From: Acetobacter tropicalis
GTDB taxonomy: Bacteria; Pseudomonadota; Alphaproteobacteria; Acetobacterales; Acetobacteraceae
Length of the DNA: 64,000 bases
NCBI RefSeq assembly: GCF_001580915.1
Contig: NZ_LHZQ01000222.1
Location: forward strand, 186,001-250,000
Reading direction: 5' to 3'
Position numbers and translations under genes: made by a program. Positions 63,183 through 64,000 of the stretch are shown here, one piece after another. Below the pieces are notes generated by a model. That model worked only from the letters and a program-made list of their open reading frames with translations, had not been told where the DNA came from and searched no databases. Position 1 is the first letter of the stretch. Each line of letters begins with the position of its first letter.

Positions 63183-63486
63183 ACCCTTTCCCCACAAAAG
63201 CGTAATTGCGTGACAGGGGATAGAGGGCGATCGGGCGAGAGTGCCTGTAAGCCAATGCTTGCCCGTGAGGAGGAGAGTCCTGAAAACCCTCTTTTTTGGT
63301 TATATCCTAGTTATAGCCCATTGATATTGTTACGGGCAGAAAGACGTGGAGATGGAGTCTTCGCCCCCTAATGAGCCTGTCTCCTTCATCGGTAACGGCA
63401 CTTCGGCACGGTGAGATACGCTCTTGGTACGGGCTGTTGGAGGCCGAATGATCCTGATAAAGCGTGTAAGCTGTTTCCCTGAATAA
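63183..63486. other. Intergenic region before lptB end
   Basis: About 304 bp with no convincing gene on either strand. A T-run after CCTGAAAACCCTC (around 63280-63297) could terminate the membrane protein gene. No RNA gene was recognised. Confidence 0.45.
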
Positions 63487-64000
63487 TTACAGAGAGAAGC
63501 TTTCGCCCAGATAGACGCGACGCACGTCTTCATGAGCCACAATTTCTTCCGGCACGCCCTGCATCAGTACCTGTCCGCTATGCATGATGTAAGCGCGGTC
63601 AATAACTTCCAGTGTTTCACGCACGTTGTGGTCTGTAATCAGCACGCCGATGCCACGGTCTTTCAGGTGAGACACAAGATCACGAATTTCGCCCACGGCA
63701 ATGGGGTCAATCCCGGCCAGAGGTTCGTCCAGCAGGATGTAATGCGGCTGGCTGGCCAGAGCACGCGCAATTTCCAGACGCCGACGTTCCCCGCCCGAGA
63801 GTGCGAGAGAAGGAGAGCGACGAAGGTGAGAAATACCGAATTCGCTCAGAAGGCCATCCAGCATCACTTCCCGTTTGTCCGGGTCCTGCTCCACCACTTC
63901 CAGAGCCGCCATAATGTTCTGTTCAACATTCAGGCCGCGGAAAATGCTGGCTTCCTGTGGCAGGTAGCCAATTCCCAACCGGGCGCGGCGGTACATGGGC
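63487..64000 (-). CDS. lptB: LPS export ABC transporter ATP-binding protein LptB, 5' end outside window
   Basis: The visible part starts within the Q-loop region ([20 protein letters not shown]) and contains the ABC signature [15 protein letters not shown], Walker [14 protein letters not shown] and the switch histidine in [13 protein letters not shown], the latter near-diagnostic of LptB. Walker A lies beyond the window end. LptB powers LPS transport by LptFG. The end YLGESFSL is the normal LptB C-terminus. Confidence 0.95.
   Translation of the reverse strand, partial: PMYRRARLGIGYLPQEASIFRGLNVEQNIMAALEVVEQDPDKREVMLDGLLSEFGISHLRRSPSLALSGGERRRLEIARALASQPHYILLDEPLAGIDPIAVGEIRDLVSHLKDRGIGVLITDHNVRETLEVIDRAYIMHSGQVLMQGVPEEIVAHEDVRRVYLGESFSL

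Overview
The window looks like a core chromosomal stretch of an acetic acid bacterium (Acetobacteraceae, most like Acetobacter or a close relative). The reasons are a membrane-bound PQQ glucose dehydrogenase, a secreted aldose epimerase, alphaproteobacterial gene orders (rpoZ-rsh-acpS-lepB-rnc-era; pyrH-frr-uppS-cdsA-dxr-rseP-bamA-skp-lpxD-fabZ-lpxA-lpxI), metX-metW, the LpxI route to lipid A, and an Hsp20-DUF1150 pair. The genus is inferred from gene content and style; no database search was possible. Most of the DNA is moderately GC-rich, and one block at 56.0-61.9 kb is strikingly AT-rich.

Layout. 0-2.2 kb: a PIG-L deacetylase (cut by the window edge), a NodS-like methyltransferase and a convergent family-2 glycosyltransferase, probably one glycolipid or oligosaccharide pathway. 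2.9-6.4 kb: tRNA-His, an aminotransferase, and the nitrogen pair glnB-glnA. 6.5-12.1 kb: periplasmic sugar oxidation (aldose 1-epimerase, glucose dehydrogenase) flanking an 8-oxoguanine deaminase. 12.3-25.2 kb: an NmrA-like protein, an ABC-F ATPase, an S24-like regulator with a small coupled partner, lepA, metXW, an RNA helicase behind about 0.8 kb of non-coding DNA, an exported EEP-family protein, beta-carbonic anhydrase, a NYN-domain protein and folK.

25.3-43.4 kb is an almost uninterrupted run of essential genes on the + strand: transcription and stringent response, signal peptidase, RNase III, Era, UMP kinase, ribosome recycling, then undecaprenyl phosphate, phospholipid and isoprenoid precursors, envelope proteolysis, outer-membrane assembly and lipid A. 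43.5-55.7 kb holds glyoxalase I, a small histidine-kinase-like membrane protein, rpmH-rnpA-yidC-engB-argB, dapD-dapE, a def-fmt-truA operon on the - strand, and hsp20-DUF1150 with a probable ROSE-type RNA thermometer over the hsp20 ribosome binding site.

At 55.76 kb a decayed IS630-family transposase marks the edge of an AT-rich island. It carries a sulfotransferase-like gene, a 67-codon small gene, a glycosyltransferase, a large HAD-family (COG5610-like) protein and a second, KpsC-like glycosyltransferase with heptad repeats. This looks like a horizontally acquired surface-glycan module and is the best candidate for an undescribed system. The core resumes with hpf, a small proline-rich membrane protein and lptB (cut by the window end). 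The usual lptB-rpoN-hpf order is broken here because rpoN is missing. No CRISPR array, rRNA or intact insertion sequence was seen.
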